From Elusimicrobiota bacterium (GTDB lineage Bacteria; CG03), in the NCBI GenBank assembly GCA_021161625.1, contig JAGHAG010000103.1, positions 1-6,819 of the forward strand: DNA of 6,819 nt. Reading direction: 5' to 3'. Below, piece by piece: positions 1 to 6,200 of this stretch (the stretch's first letter is position 1; the number at the start of each line of letters is the position of its first letter). The notes beneath the pieces were generated by a model. That model ran no database searches and was not told the DNA's origin. It saw nothing but the letters and a program-made list of their open reading frames with translations. The translations under genes and the position numbers were made by a program.

Positions 1-1
1 C

Positions 2-97
2 CTTGTCACTTTATTTTCTTGTCTCCATATCTCCATATCACTTTATCACCTTGTCACTTAGTCACCTTGTCACCTTACTTTCTCGTCTCCATATATT
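2..97 (-). repeat. Tandem 8-bp repeat array (GTGACAAG-like), 12 units
   Basis: Twelve consecutive units keep an exact 8-base register with no indels. Read on the minus strand (the lon sense direction) the best units are GTGACAAG, GTGACTAA and GTGATAAA; more degenerate units are GAGACGAG, GAGATATG, GTGATATG, AAAGTAAG, AAAATAAA and AATATATG. The first five positions are the most conserved and the last three vary. The period is not a multiple of three, and no plausible gene uses the tract. It lies just downstream of lon and its terminal hairpin, so it would be in the 3' untranslated part of the lon mRNA or in the spacer beyond it. The same octamers recur at the other end of the window. The array may continue past base 1. 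Confidence 0.9.
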
Positions 98-102
98 TTA
101 TC

Positions 103-126
103 GCAGACCAAGGGTCTGCAGCTACA
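103..126 (-). repeat. TGTAGC-led hairpin element at the 3' end of lon
   Basis: On the minus strand the element reads TGTAGC, T, then a perfect 7-bp stem GCAGACC / GGTCTGC (bases 113-119 and 103-109) around a 3-nt CTT loop. It is an exact 24-bp reverse-complement copy of 6768-6791. The TAG inside TGTAGC (122-124) is the lon stop codon. No T-tract follows the stem in the lon direction (GATAAAATATATGG comes next), so it does not look like a standard intrinsic terminator. It could still stabilise the mRNA 3' end or act with a factor. It may be a dispersed REP-like element; I cannot name a family. Confidence 0.85.
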
Positions 127-2449
127 AATTTCTTTCCTCTTTCCACTGTATTGCTTCTTTTACAACTTCGTCAATTTTTTTTACAGGAACAACTTTTATT
201 TTTTTAAGAAGGTCCGGCAGGATTTCCTTTATTTCTTCAAGTTCGCCTTTGTTTTTGTCTGGGATAAAGACCTTTTTAATTTTTTCTCTGACTGCGGCAA
301 GAATTTTTTCCTTAATTCCACCTACAGGCAAAATCCTGCCACTCAAAGTTATTTCACCTGTCATTGCAATGTCTTTTTTGACAGGTTTGTTTAAAATTGC
401 AGAAAGAAGAGAGACAACAATTGTAATTCCTGCTGAAGGTCCATCCTTTGGTATCGCGCCTTCAGGAACATGGATGTGTATGTCTTTGTCTTTTATGAAG
501 TATTCAGGAATTTTATACTCTTTTGCACAGGAACGGATATAAGAGACCGCTGCCTGTGCAGATTCCTTCATCACATTGCCAAGATGTCCTGTAAGTATTA
601 TGTTTCCTTTTCCTTTCATAAGAACACTTTCAACCAGAATAACTTCACCTCCAACTTCTGTCCAGGCAAGTCCACAGGCAACCCCTGTGTCATTTGCTTT
701 CCCTTCATCTCTTATGATTTTCTCATAACCGAGATATTTTCTGACAGTTTTTTCATCAACGGTGATTTTTTTGTTATTTTTTGTTTTCTCAACAACATCT
801 CTCGCAATTTTTCTTAAGACATTTGCTATTTCCCTCTCAAGATTTCTGACACCTGCTTCCTGAGTATAGGAACGAATTATTTTTAAAATACCGTCTTCAG
901 TAAAATTGATTTTAAATTTTTCAAGCCCATTTTCTTTAATCTGTTTTGGTATCAGAAAATTTTTTGCGATTTTTACCTTTTCGTTTTCAGTATAACTTGG
1001 AAACTCAATGATTTCCATTCTGTCTTTCAGTGCAGGAATTATTGAATAGGTTGTATTTGCAGTTGTAATGAACATCACATCAGAAAGGTCAAAGGGTACA
1101 TCCAGATAGTGGTCCTGAAAAGAATTGTTCTGTTCAGGGTCAAGGACTTCCAGAAGAGCTGCTGCAGGGTCTCCCCGAAAATCTGCACCGATTTTGTCAA
1201 TCTCATCAATCAGAAAAATAGGGTTTTTTGACCCTGCCTTTTTTATTGACTGAATAATTTTTCCAGGCATTGCTCCTATGTATGTTCTTCTGTGTCCTCT
1301 TATCTCTGCTTCATCTCGCACTCCACCCATAGAAATTCTTACAAAATTTCTTCCAATTGCACGGGCGATTGATTTTGCAAATGAGGTTTTTCCTGTACCT
1401 GGTGGCCCTACAAAGCATAAAATGGGACCCTTTATTTTTTTGTTCAATTTACAGACCGCAAGATATTCTAAAATTCTCTCCTTTGGCTTTTTTAATCCCC
1501 AGTGGTCCTCCTCAAGGATTTTTTTTACTTCCCGTATGTTTAATTTGTCTTCGGTTTTTATCTGCCATGGCATTGCAACAAGCCAGTCCAGATAAGTTCT
1601 TACAACTGTTGCCTCAGGTGAATAAGGCATCATTTTTGTGAGTCTTTGAAGCTCATCCAGAGCCATTTTTTCAACTGCTTTCGGCATTTTTGCCTTTTTA
1701 ATTTTCTGGTAATACTGATTGTATTCTTTGTTTTCAGAACCCTTACCCAGTTCTCTTTCAATTGCTTTCATTTCTTCTGAAAGGAAGTACTCTCTTTGAT
1801 TTTTCTGAATGGTTTTGTGGACTTTTTCAGTTATGTCTTTTTTTACAAGCAGATATTCTCTTTCCCTTGCAATTTCCTGAATTAGAGACATTATGAGTTT
1901 TTCAATGTTGGATTCTTCAAGAAGTTTCTGCTTTTTTTTGACATTGACAGGAAGATAGGTGGCAACAAGATAGATGACTTTTATAGGGTCTGAAAGTGAA
2001 ATAATATCTTCAAGAATTTCTTTTGGTATGTTTGCAGCAACTTCTGCAAATTTTTTAAATTCCTCAATAAGAACTGAAAAAATCGCATCTGTTTTTTGAT
2101 TGCTTATATATTTCACAGGTTCAGGGATAACTTCTGCCTGATAATAACTTTCCATGTAAAACTGCTTGATTTTTGCCCTTACAAGACCTTCTGCAAGAAT
2201 TTTATATCCGTCATAAGGTTCTTTGATTGATTGAATAATGCTTCCTATACAGCCCACGATATAAAGGTCTGATTCTTTTGGAATTTCTATTTGAGGATTT
2301 TTTTGTGTAACAAAGAAAATTTTTTTATCCCTTTCAAGTGCAGCAAGAAGTGCTCTTTGTGAAATTTCTCTTCCAACAAAAATCGGTATTCTGCTGTAAG
2401 GAAAAATTACAGTGTCTTTAATTGCAATAAGGGGATAGGTTTCTAACAT
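122..2449 (-). CDS. lon: ATP-dependent protease Lon (LonA type)
   Basis: Cytoplasmic homohexameric AAA+ serine protease that unfolds and degrades misfolded and regulatory proteins. The 775-aa length is normal for LonA. Order seen: N-terminal substrate-binding LAN domain (about 3-195, with the typical LxxxxVIFP...PIFVGR opening), coiled-coil linker with the YFLSEEMKAIEREL segment (about 221-234), AAA+ module with Walker A GPPGTGKT (348-355), Walker B IFLIDEID (411-418) and TTAN sensor (462-465), then the protease domain. The catalytic dyad is intact: Ser672 in PKDGPSAG and Lys715 in GGIKEK, spaced 43 residues as in E. coli Lon. The ATG overlaps the clpP stop by one base (TAATG), and the upstream Shine-Dalgarno is weak, which suggests translational coupling. 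The TAG stop falls inside the TGTAGC hairpin repeat. No domain is missing. Confidence 0.97.
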   Translation of the reverse strand: MLETYPLIAIKDTVIFPYSRIPIFVGREISQRALLAALERDKKIFFVTQKNPQIEIPKESDLYIVGCIGSIIQSIKEPYDGYKILAEGLVRAKIKQFYMESYYQAEVIPEPVKYISNQKTDAIFSVLIEEFKKFAEVAANIPKEILEDIISLSDPIKVIYLVATYLPVNVKKKQKLLEESNIEKLIMSLIQEIAREREYLLVKKDITEKVHKTIQKNQREYFLSEEMKAIERELGKGSENKEYNQYYQKIKKAKMPKAVEKMALDELQRLTKMMPYSPEATVVRTYLDWLVAMPWQIKTEDKLNIREVKKILEEDHWGLKKPKERILEYLAVCKLNKKIKGPILCFVGPPGTGKTSFAKSIARAIGRNFVRISMGGVRDEAEIRGHRRTYIGAMPGKIIQSIKKAGSKNPIFLIDEIDKIGADFRGDPAAALLEVLDPEQNNSFQDHYLDVPFDLSDVMFITTANTTYSIIPALKDRMEIIEFPSYTENEKVKIAKNFLIPKQIKENGLEKFKINFTEDGILKIIRSYTQEAGVRNLEREIANVLRKIARDVVEKTKNNKKITVDEKTVRKYLGYEKIIRDEGKANDTGVACGLAWTEVGGEVILVESVLMKGKGNIILTGHLGNVMKESAQAAVSYIRSCAKEYKIPEYFIKDKDIHIHVPEGAIPKDGPSAGITIVVSLLSAILNKPVKKDIAMTGEITLSGRILPVGGIKEKILAAVREKIKKVFIPDKNKGELEEIKEILPDLLKKIKVVPVKKIDEVVKEAIQWKEERNL

Positions 2450-3045
2450 TATTTTCTTGTCTTTATTACTTCGTCAATAATTCCGTATTCTTTTGCTTCG
2501 TCAGCAGTCATAAAATAATCTCTTTCTGTATCAGTTTCAATTTTTTCTAATTTTTGTCCAGTGACTTCAGCAAGAATTTCATTAAGGCGTTTTTTTATTC
2601 TTAAAATTTCCTTTGCCTGAATTCCAATGTCTGTTGCCTGTCCCTGAACCCCGCCAAGGGGCTGGTGAATCATGATTCTGGCATTGGGAAGTGCTTTCCT
2701 TTTCCCTTTTGTTCCGCAGGCAAGAATTATTGCAGCCATTGATGCTGCCTGCCCCAGACAATAAGTTGCAATAGGGCATTTTATAAATCTCATTGTATCA
2801 ACTATTGCAAGACCGCTTGTAACAATCCCACCAGGATTGTTTATGTAAATGGAGATTTCCCTATCGCTTGATTCTGCTTCAAGAAAAAGAAGCTGGGCAA
2901 TTACAATGTTTGCAACCTCGTCAGTAATGGGAGCACCTAAAAATATAATTCTTTCTTTAAGAAGACGAGAATAGATGTCATAAGCCCTTTCCCCTCTTTC
3001 TGTCTGCTCTACAACAATCGGAACCAGATAATTTTTTTCAAACAT
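2449..3045 (-). CDS. clpP: ATP-dependent Clp protease proteolytic subunit ClpP
   Basis: Serine peptidase that forms the barrel-shaped tetradecameric proteolytic core of Clp complexes and needs a ClpX, ClpA or ClpC unfoldase to receive substrates. The 198-aa length is standard. The catalytic triad is complete: Ser102 in GQAASMAA, His127 in MIHQPLGG and Asp176 in TERDYF. The N-terminal [22 protein letters not shown] and the YINNPGG oxyanion-loop region are typical. A weak-to-moderate AAGGA Shine-Dalgarno lies before the ATG, 10 nt after the trigger factor stop. No clpX follows; lon starts at once. The partner unfoldase must be encoded elsewhere. Confidence 0.97.
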   Translation of the reverse strand: MFEKNYLVPIVVEQTERGERAYDIYSRLLKERIIFLGAPITDEVANIVIAQLLFLEAESSDREISIYINNPGGIVTSGLAIVDTMRFIKCPIATYCLGQAASMAAIILACGTKGKRKALPNARIMIHQPLGGVQGQATDIGIQAKEILRIKKRLNEILAEVTGQKLEKIETDTERDYFMTADEAKEYGIIDEVIKTRK

Positions 3046-3055
3046 TTTTATTTCC

Positions 3056-4258
3056 TTATTTAATTTTGGCTTCTTTTATTATAAAATCAAAAACCTTTTC
3101 CGTCAATAAGATGTTTTTGATTTTTTGAAGTGTGTGTCCATCATCCTCTTTTGTGAGAAGATTTTTTGCTTCTTCAACAGATACAGATATATTTTCCTTC
3201 TGTGCGATTTTACCGAGAATTATTGAGGATTTGAGGTTTTGTTTTGCTACTTTTTCAACTTCGTCTTTGATTTTTTCTTCGTCAATGTCAGGATATCTCT
3301 GTCTCAGGTTGTTGAAAATTGCTTTTTTCTCTTCATCAAGCAAAGATTTTGGAATTTCCGGTGAATTTTTTTTAAGAAGTTGCTCAATAATCTGGTCTTT
3401 GAGATGCTTTTTCTTCTCTATTTCAAGTTCTTTTTCCAGATGCTTTTTTATTTTTTCTTTTAATTCAGTGAGATTTTCTGCTCCATACATCTTTGCAAAA
3501 TCATCATTTATTTCAGGGTATTTTTTTGTGAGAACTGAATTTAGTTTTATTCTGAAGGTAATTTTTTTGTTTGCAAGTTCCTTTGGTTTGAAATTTTCGT
3601 CAGGGATAAAGGAAATGTCCTTTGTTTCGCCCTTTTTTATATTTAAAATTTCAGGCCAAAGTTGAGGGAGAATTTTTGTTGCATTCATTTCAGCAATGAG
3701 ATTTGTCCCGCTCATATTCTTGAGAGGTTTTTCTTCCATAAGAACAGTAAGGTCATATTTTATAAAGTCATTTCTTTGAGGTTTTTCTTTTGGGGATTCC
3801 TCCAGAGAATAGGCATTTTCTCTCATCTTTTCAAGTGTCCTCGTCACATCTTCCTCTGTAATTTCCTTTTTCAAAGATGAAAGAGACATTTTTTTATAGG
3901 AAACAGGTTCAAAATCAGGAAGTTCCTCTATTTCAAGAACTAATTTTTCTGGCAAGTCGTCTTTCCATTTTATGTCTATAAGTTTAAGGGGGGAAACAGG
4001 TTTTATTTCAGTTTCATTTAAAAGTTGCTCAAGTTTTTCAAGAGTTGCGATTCTGATAAGTTCCTCTTTTATTTCATTTTTGAAATTCTTTTCAATAATC
4101 TCATCCGGAGCCTTTCCAGGTCTGAATCCATCAATTTTCACAAATTTTTTTATCTGTTTGAGTGCCTTTTCCCAGAAGTTTTTAAGTTCGTTTTGTTCCA
4201 GAGAAATTTCCACAATTTTTAGTGTTTTTGTTTTTTCCTCAATTTTAAATTTTTCCAA
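3056..4258 (-). CDS. tig: Trigger factor (ribosome-associated chaperone)
   Basis: Chaperone that docks at the ribosomal exit tunnel and shields nascent chains. The 400-aa protein is slightly short for the family (about 430). The N-terminal ribosome-binding domain carries the signature GFRPGKAP (44-51). A central PPIase-like region (about 155-245) is followed by the lysine- and glutamate-rich helical C-terminal chaperone domain (about 245-400). The central domain is divergent: where functional trigger factors have a FIPGFEEQL-type segment, this one reads [10 protein letters not shown] (196-205), although [10 protein letters not shown] and the following beta strands remain recognisable. I infer that prolyl isomerase activity may be lost while chaperone function remains. 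The start is TTG, chosen because AGGAGG lies 5 nt upstream. It leads the protein genes of the tig-clpP-lon operon, just after tRNA-Leu. Confidence 0.93.
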   Translation of the reverse strand: MEKFKIEEKTKTLKIVEISLEQNELKNFWEKALKQIKKFVKIDGFRPGKAPDEIIEKNFKNEIKEELIRIATLEKLEQLLNETEIKPVSPLKLIDIKWKDDLPEKLVLEIEELPDFEPVSYKKMSLSSLKKEITEEDVTRTLEKMRENAYSLEESPKEKPQRNDFIKYDLTVLMEEKPLKNMSGTNLIAEMNATKILPQLWPEILNIKKGETKDISFIPDENFKPKELANKKITFRIKLNSVLTKKYPEINDDFAKMYGAENLTELKEKIKKHLEKELEIEKKKHLKDQIIEQLLKKNSPEIPKSLLDEEKKAIFNNLRQRYPDIDEEKIKDEVEKVAKQNLKSSIILGKIAQKENISVSVEEAKNLLTKEDDGHTLQKIKNILLTEKVFDFIIKEAKIK

Positions 4259-4263
4259 AACAC

Positions 4264-4269
4264 CCTCCT
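4264..4269 (-). promoter_or_regulatory. Ribosome binding site of tig, fixing a TTG start
   Basis: On the minus strand AGGAGG is followed by GTGTT and then TTG, a 5-nt spacing. A GTG closer to the motif is out of frame with the trigger factor. The next in-frame codons read E-K-F-K-I-E, a normal trigger factor beginning, so TTG is the best start. Confidence 0.8.
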
Positions 4270-4287
4270 GACAAAGCTTTTATTTTC

Positions 4288-4370
4288 TGCCCCTGGCTGG
4301 ATTCGAACCAGCAAGGCATAAAGCCACACGGTCCTAAGCCGTGCGTGTATACCAGTTCCACCACAGGGGC
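4288..4370 (-). tRNA. tRNA-Leu, anticodon UAG
   Basis: A class II tRNA. The acceptor stem pairs GCCCCTG (4364-4370) with CAGGGGC (4289-4295), with discriminator A at 4288. The anticodon arm is CACGG, loop CTTAGGA, CCGTG, with anticodon TAG at 4334-4336, which reads CUN leucine codons. The long variable arm, GGC-TTTAT-GCC, supports leucine. The T arm is GCTGG-TTCGAAT-CCAGC. CCA is not encoded (GAA follows the discriminator). It stands 29 nt before the trigger factor start on the same strand with no terminator visible between, so it is probably cut from the 5' end of the tig-clpP-lon transcript. Confidence 0.97.
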
Positions 4371-4426
4371 TTCTTATCAATACAAAATACTTTGAAAATG
4401 AGCAAGCCCTAACCCGCATAAAGCGG

Positions 4427-4573
4427 AAATTCTAAATTCTAATATCGAAACTCTAAACAAATCCAAAACTCAAATGTTCAAAATCCAAAACAAACTTCTT
4501 TGTCTTTGTTTGGAAAATTTGGATTTTAGTCATTTGAATTTATTTAGGATTTAGTATTTCGGATTTAGAATTT
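4427..4573. repeat. Long imperfect palindrome with 11-bp terminal inverted repeats
   Basis: The left arm (about 4427-4494) and right arm (about 4505-4573) are imperfect reverse complements along their whole length with a short centre near 4495-4504. The ends are exact: AAATTCTAAAT at 4427-4437 and its complement at 4563-4573. Inner blocks such as CAAATG, AAAATCC and AAACAAA also match their partners. Single-stranded, it would fold into a hairpin of roughly 65-70 bp with bulges. It encodes no protein of note and no target-site duplication abuts it. It resembles a non-autonomous palindromic or MITE-like repeat; this is inference from a single copy. Confidence 0.75.
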
Positions 4574-4578
4574 GTCAT
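4540..4578 (-). CDS. Possible 12-codon leader or vestigial ORF
   Basis: An ATG at 4578 opens a 12-codon frame (MTNSKSEILNPK) ending in TAA. A full AGGAGGT (4588-4594 on the minus strand) precedes it by 9 nt, a good ribosome binding arrangement. Most of the ORF lies inside the right arm of the palindrome, and it points toward tRNA-Leu. Nothing links it to a known leader peptide. It may be the remnant 5' end of a gene interrupted by the palindrome, or a chance match. Confidence 0.25.
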   Translation of the reverse strand: MTNSKSEILNPK

Positions 4579-4662
4579 AGTTGAAATACCTCCTTTAGCA
4601 TCGAGCAAGCAAAATTTGTTTGCCAAAAAACAAAGATTTTACGAGTAAGAGACTAAAACGGG

Positions 4663-4691
4663 TTTACAAACCGTAGAACTTAAAGTAAAAT
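4663..4691 (+). promoter_or_regulatory. Sigma70-type promoter of gpsA (leaderless transcript predicted)
   Basis: The -35 box is TTTACA (4663-4668) and the -10 box TAAAAT (4686-4691), each 5 of 6 to consensus, with an ideal 17-nt spacer. Transcription should begin about 6-8 nt beyond the -10 box, at about 4697-4699, which is the A of the gpsA ATG at 4699 or just before it. No Shine-Dalgarno occurs before that ATG, as expected for a leaderless mRNA. A near-palindrome, GGTTT-AC-AAACC (4661-4672), covers the -35 box and could be an operator. Confidence 0.7.
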
Positions 4692-4698
4692 ATTAAAA

Positions 4699-5697
4699 AT
4701 GTTTGGAAAAATACTTATTCTTGGAGCAGGTTCCTGGGGGGCAACAGTGGGGGATGTTGTTTCCCAGAAAGCAGAAGTTTTTTTATGGGAAAAATCTGAA
4801 AAAAAATACAAATTTTTCTTAAAACACCTGCATCCTGAATTTTTCCCCTTTATAAAAATGAAGAAGTTTACCATTTTAAATAAACTTGAAATTCCTGATG
4901 GGACAAAACTCATTTTTGTTGCAACTCCTGCTCAAAGCGTAAGGGAAGTTCTTGAAAGGTTAAAGATGCAGCTCCAGAGGAAAAAAATTCCTCTTGTGAT
5001 TTTAAGCAAGGGAATTGAGATAAAAACTTTAAAGACCATGGATTGCGTTGTTGAAGAGATTTTTGGTAGTCACCCTTATGCGATTATCTCAGGACCATCT
5101 CACGCTGAAGAGGTGGCAAAGAGAAAACCCACAAGTTTTATAATAGCATCAAAAAATAAAGCCCTTGCATTGAAGTTGCAGAAATTTTTTTTGTTTCCGT
5201 ATCTTCGGCCTTACACCCATACGGATGTAAGAGGGGTTGCTCTTGGGGGGGCTTTAAAAAATGTTTATGCAATTGCTGCTGGAATTTGTGATGGCATGAA
5301 ACTTGGAATAAATGCAAAAGCATCTCTTATAACAAGGTCGCTTGCTGAAATGATAAGGATTGGAACTGCTCTTGGCGGAAAATTCCACACTTTCAGTGGG
5401 CTTTCAGGAGTCGGGGATTTGATAACAACCTGTTTTTCCAATTTCAGCAGAAACAGAAATTTAGGTGAAGAAATCGGCAAAGGCTATTCTTTAAATGAAG
5501 CACTGAAAAAAGTTAAAACAACAGCAGAAGGAGCATCAACAGTGATTGCTGTAAAGAAAATTTCAGATGAGAAAAAAATTTCAGCCCCTATTGCGAACGG
5601 CATTTATGATATTCTTTTTAAAAGAAAAAATCTTAAAAATGTGATAAAATCACTTATGGAAAGACCAATAAAAAGTGAAGAGGAGGGGCTCATATGA
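4699..5697 (+). CDS. gpsA: Glycerol-3-phosphate dehydrogenase [NAD(P)+]
   Basis: Cytoplasmic enzyme that reduces dihydroxyacetone phosphate to sn-glycerol-3-phosphate, the backbone precursor of membrane phospholipids. The 332-aa length fits the family. The N-terminal Rossmann fold shows GAGSWG (9-14). Further family motifs are FVATPAQ (73-79), SKGIE (103-107), SGPSHAEEV (131-139), ALKNVYAIAAG (185-195) with catalytic Lys187, GLSGVGDLITTC (234-245) with Asp240, and SRNRN (250-254). The C-terminal dimerising domain is present. It is the first gene of the plus-strand operon, with its promoter abutting the start and no ribosome binding site. The ATG start is fixed by the Rossmann strand MFGKILILGAG. 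Its TGA overlaps the next gene's ATG (ATGA). Confidence 0.97.
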   Translation: MFGKILILGAGSWGATVGDVVSQKAEVFLWEKSEKKYKFFLKHLHPEFFPFIKMKKFTILNKLEIPDGTKLIFVATPAQSVREVLERLKMQLQRKKIPLVILSKGIEIKTLKTMDCVVEEIFGSHPYAIISGPSHAEEVAKRKPTSFIIASKNKALALKLQKFFLFPYLRPYTHTDVRGVALGGALKNVYAIAAGICDGMKLGINAKASLITRSLAEMIRIGTALGGKFHTFSGLSGVGDLITTCFSNFSRNRNLGEEIGKGYSLNEALKKVKTTAEGASTVIAVKKISDEKKISAPIANGIYDILFKRKNLKNVIKSLMERPIKSEEEGLI

Positions 5698-5963
5698 ACA
5701 AGAATGAGCTTATAGAAAAAGTTGCAACCGTTACCTGCGCCCACACAGAGGCAAAAGACGCTGTTAACAAGGTTTTTGAGGAGATTGTTAATGCTCTCAG
5801 AAGAAAAGAGAAGGTTGTAATTCAAAATTTTGGTTCTTTTCATGTTAGATTGAAAAAACCCTACACAGCGAGAAATCCTAAAACAGGAGAGAAAGTGACT
5901 GTTCCTGCACGTTATGTAGTAAAGTTTACTCTTTCTCCAAAAGTATTCGGAGGTGAGGAATGA
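5694..5963 (+). CDS. HU/IHF-family DNA-binding protein
   Basis: Small basic protein that bends DNA as a dimer and helps compact the nucleoid. The 89-aa length is typical. An N-terminal helical dimerisation part (MNKNELIEKV to about 38) is followed by the beta-arm segment IQNFGSFHVR (43-52) and ARNPKTGEKVTVPA (59-72), with the Pro62 that intercalates into DNA in this family, and the closing VKFTLSPKV. Sequence alone does not separate HU from an IHF-alpha subunit, so no symbol is given. AGGAGGGG inside the gpsA 3' end serves as its ribosome binding site, and the ATGA overlap suggests translational coupling. From memory, an IHF/HU gene next to a small MerR regulator is also seen in deltaproteobacteria. 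Confidence 0.93.
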   Translation: MNKNELIEKVATVTCAHTEAKDAVNKVFEEIVNALRRKEKVVIQNFGSFHVRLKKPYTARNPKTGEKVTVPARYVVKFTLSPKVFGGEE

Positions 5964-6190
5964 AAGACGGCAGATTAAAATTTTGTGTATTTAGAAAATA
6001 CAAAGGAACAGTGTGTGTTTATGGCAATGAATCCAGAAATATAACACAAAAGGATTGCATAGAATGCACGGTGCCATTTGAATTAACACAGGAGAAAAGG
6101 AAAAAGGAAAGACGACTGATTCCTGACAGAAGAAAAGAAAAAAGAAGTATTGATAGAAGAAAAGGGGATAGAAGAAAACTGGATATTTAG
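5960..6190 (+). CDS. Unrecognised 76-aa Cys- and Arg-rich protein
   Basis: I do not recognise a family. It is probably a real gene: its ATG overlaps the HU-family stop (ATGA), and it is preceded by an excellent Shine-Dalgarno, GGAGGTGA (5949-5956). The N-terminal half has four cysteines, Cys9, Cys19, and the CxxC pair Cys33/Cys36 (DCIEC), which could bind zinc or another metal. The C-terminal half (about 44-76) is highly charged and repeats an arginine motif: ERR (50-52), then DRR at 56-58, 65-67 and 70-72. Such DRR-rich tails may bind nucleic acid or be disordered linkers. No signal peptide or membrane segment is visible. Its position between an HU-type protein and a MerR-type regulator suggests a link to DNA or RNA, which is inference only. 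Confidence 0.7.
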   Translation: MKDGRLKFCVFRKYKGTVCVYGNESRNITQKDCIECTVPFELTQEKRKKERRLIPDRRKEKRSIDRRKGDRRKLDI

Positions 6191-6199
6191 GGGGGGTGA
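6191..6199 (+). promoter_or_regulatory. Ribosome binding site fixing the MerR start
   Basis: GGGGGGTGA, one base off the extended anti-16S complement GGAGGTGA, lies just before ATAT and the ATG at 6201-6203. It shows that translation starts at 6201 and not at an upstream in-frame codon that would overlap the previous gene. Confidence 0.75.
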
Positions 6200-6200
6200 T

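Larger units (their letters stand above)
4371..4698. other. Divergent intergenic region between the two operons
   Basis: These 328 bases hold no long gene. Moving rightward from the tRNA there is a small hairpin (CCGC-ATAAA-GCGG, 4414-4426), the long palindrome, a minus-strand AGGAGGT with a 12-codon mini-ORF, an imperfect inverted repeat GCAAGCAAA / TTTGTTTGC (4605-4623), and the gpsA promoter. An 8-bp direct repeat GAGCAAGC occurs at 4400-4407 and 4603-4610, on either side of the palindrome but not abutting it. Both operons must start transcription here. Only the gpsA side shows a convincing promoter. Confidence 0.8.

Noticed and set aside
3..542. Plus-strand open frame rich in Ser, Leu and Phe across the octamer array and the lon 3' end
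   Set aside because: It is antisense to lon and its first part is the translated octamer repeat. No ribosome binding site or family resemblance.
3132..3665. Long plus-strand open frame rich in Ser and Phe opposite tig
   Set aside because: It is the shadow of the Lys/Glu-rich trigger factor codons read on the other strand; the tig reading is well supported.
4377..4405. Minus-strand promoter for tRNA-Leu (TTGCTC, 17 nt, TATTGA)
   Set aside because: The -10 box matches at only 3 of 6 positions, and the predicted start would be exactly at the mature tRNA 5' end. Too weak to call.
4219..4419. Minus-strand open frame covering tRNA-Leu and the tig start
   Set aside because: It translates the tRNA gene and overlaps the tig 5' end in another frame.
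4400..4610. GAGCAAGC direct repeat (4400-4407 and 4603-4610) as a target-site duplication of the palindrome
   Set aside because: The copies are about 20 and 30 bases away from the palindrome ends, so they do not flank it directly. Eight bases can recur by chance.
6150..6200. Extended N-terminus for the MerR protein starting at 6150
   Set aside because: It would begin at an ATT codon inside the previous gene. The ATG at 6201 has a strong ribosome binding site, and the MerR domain starts just after it.
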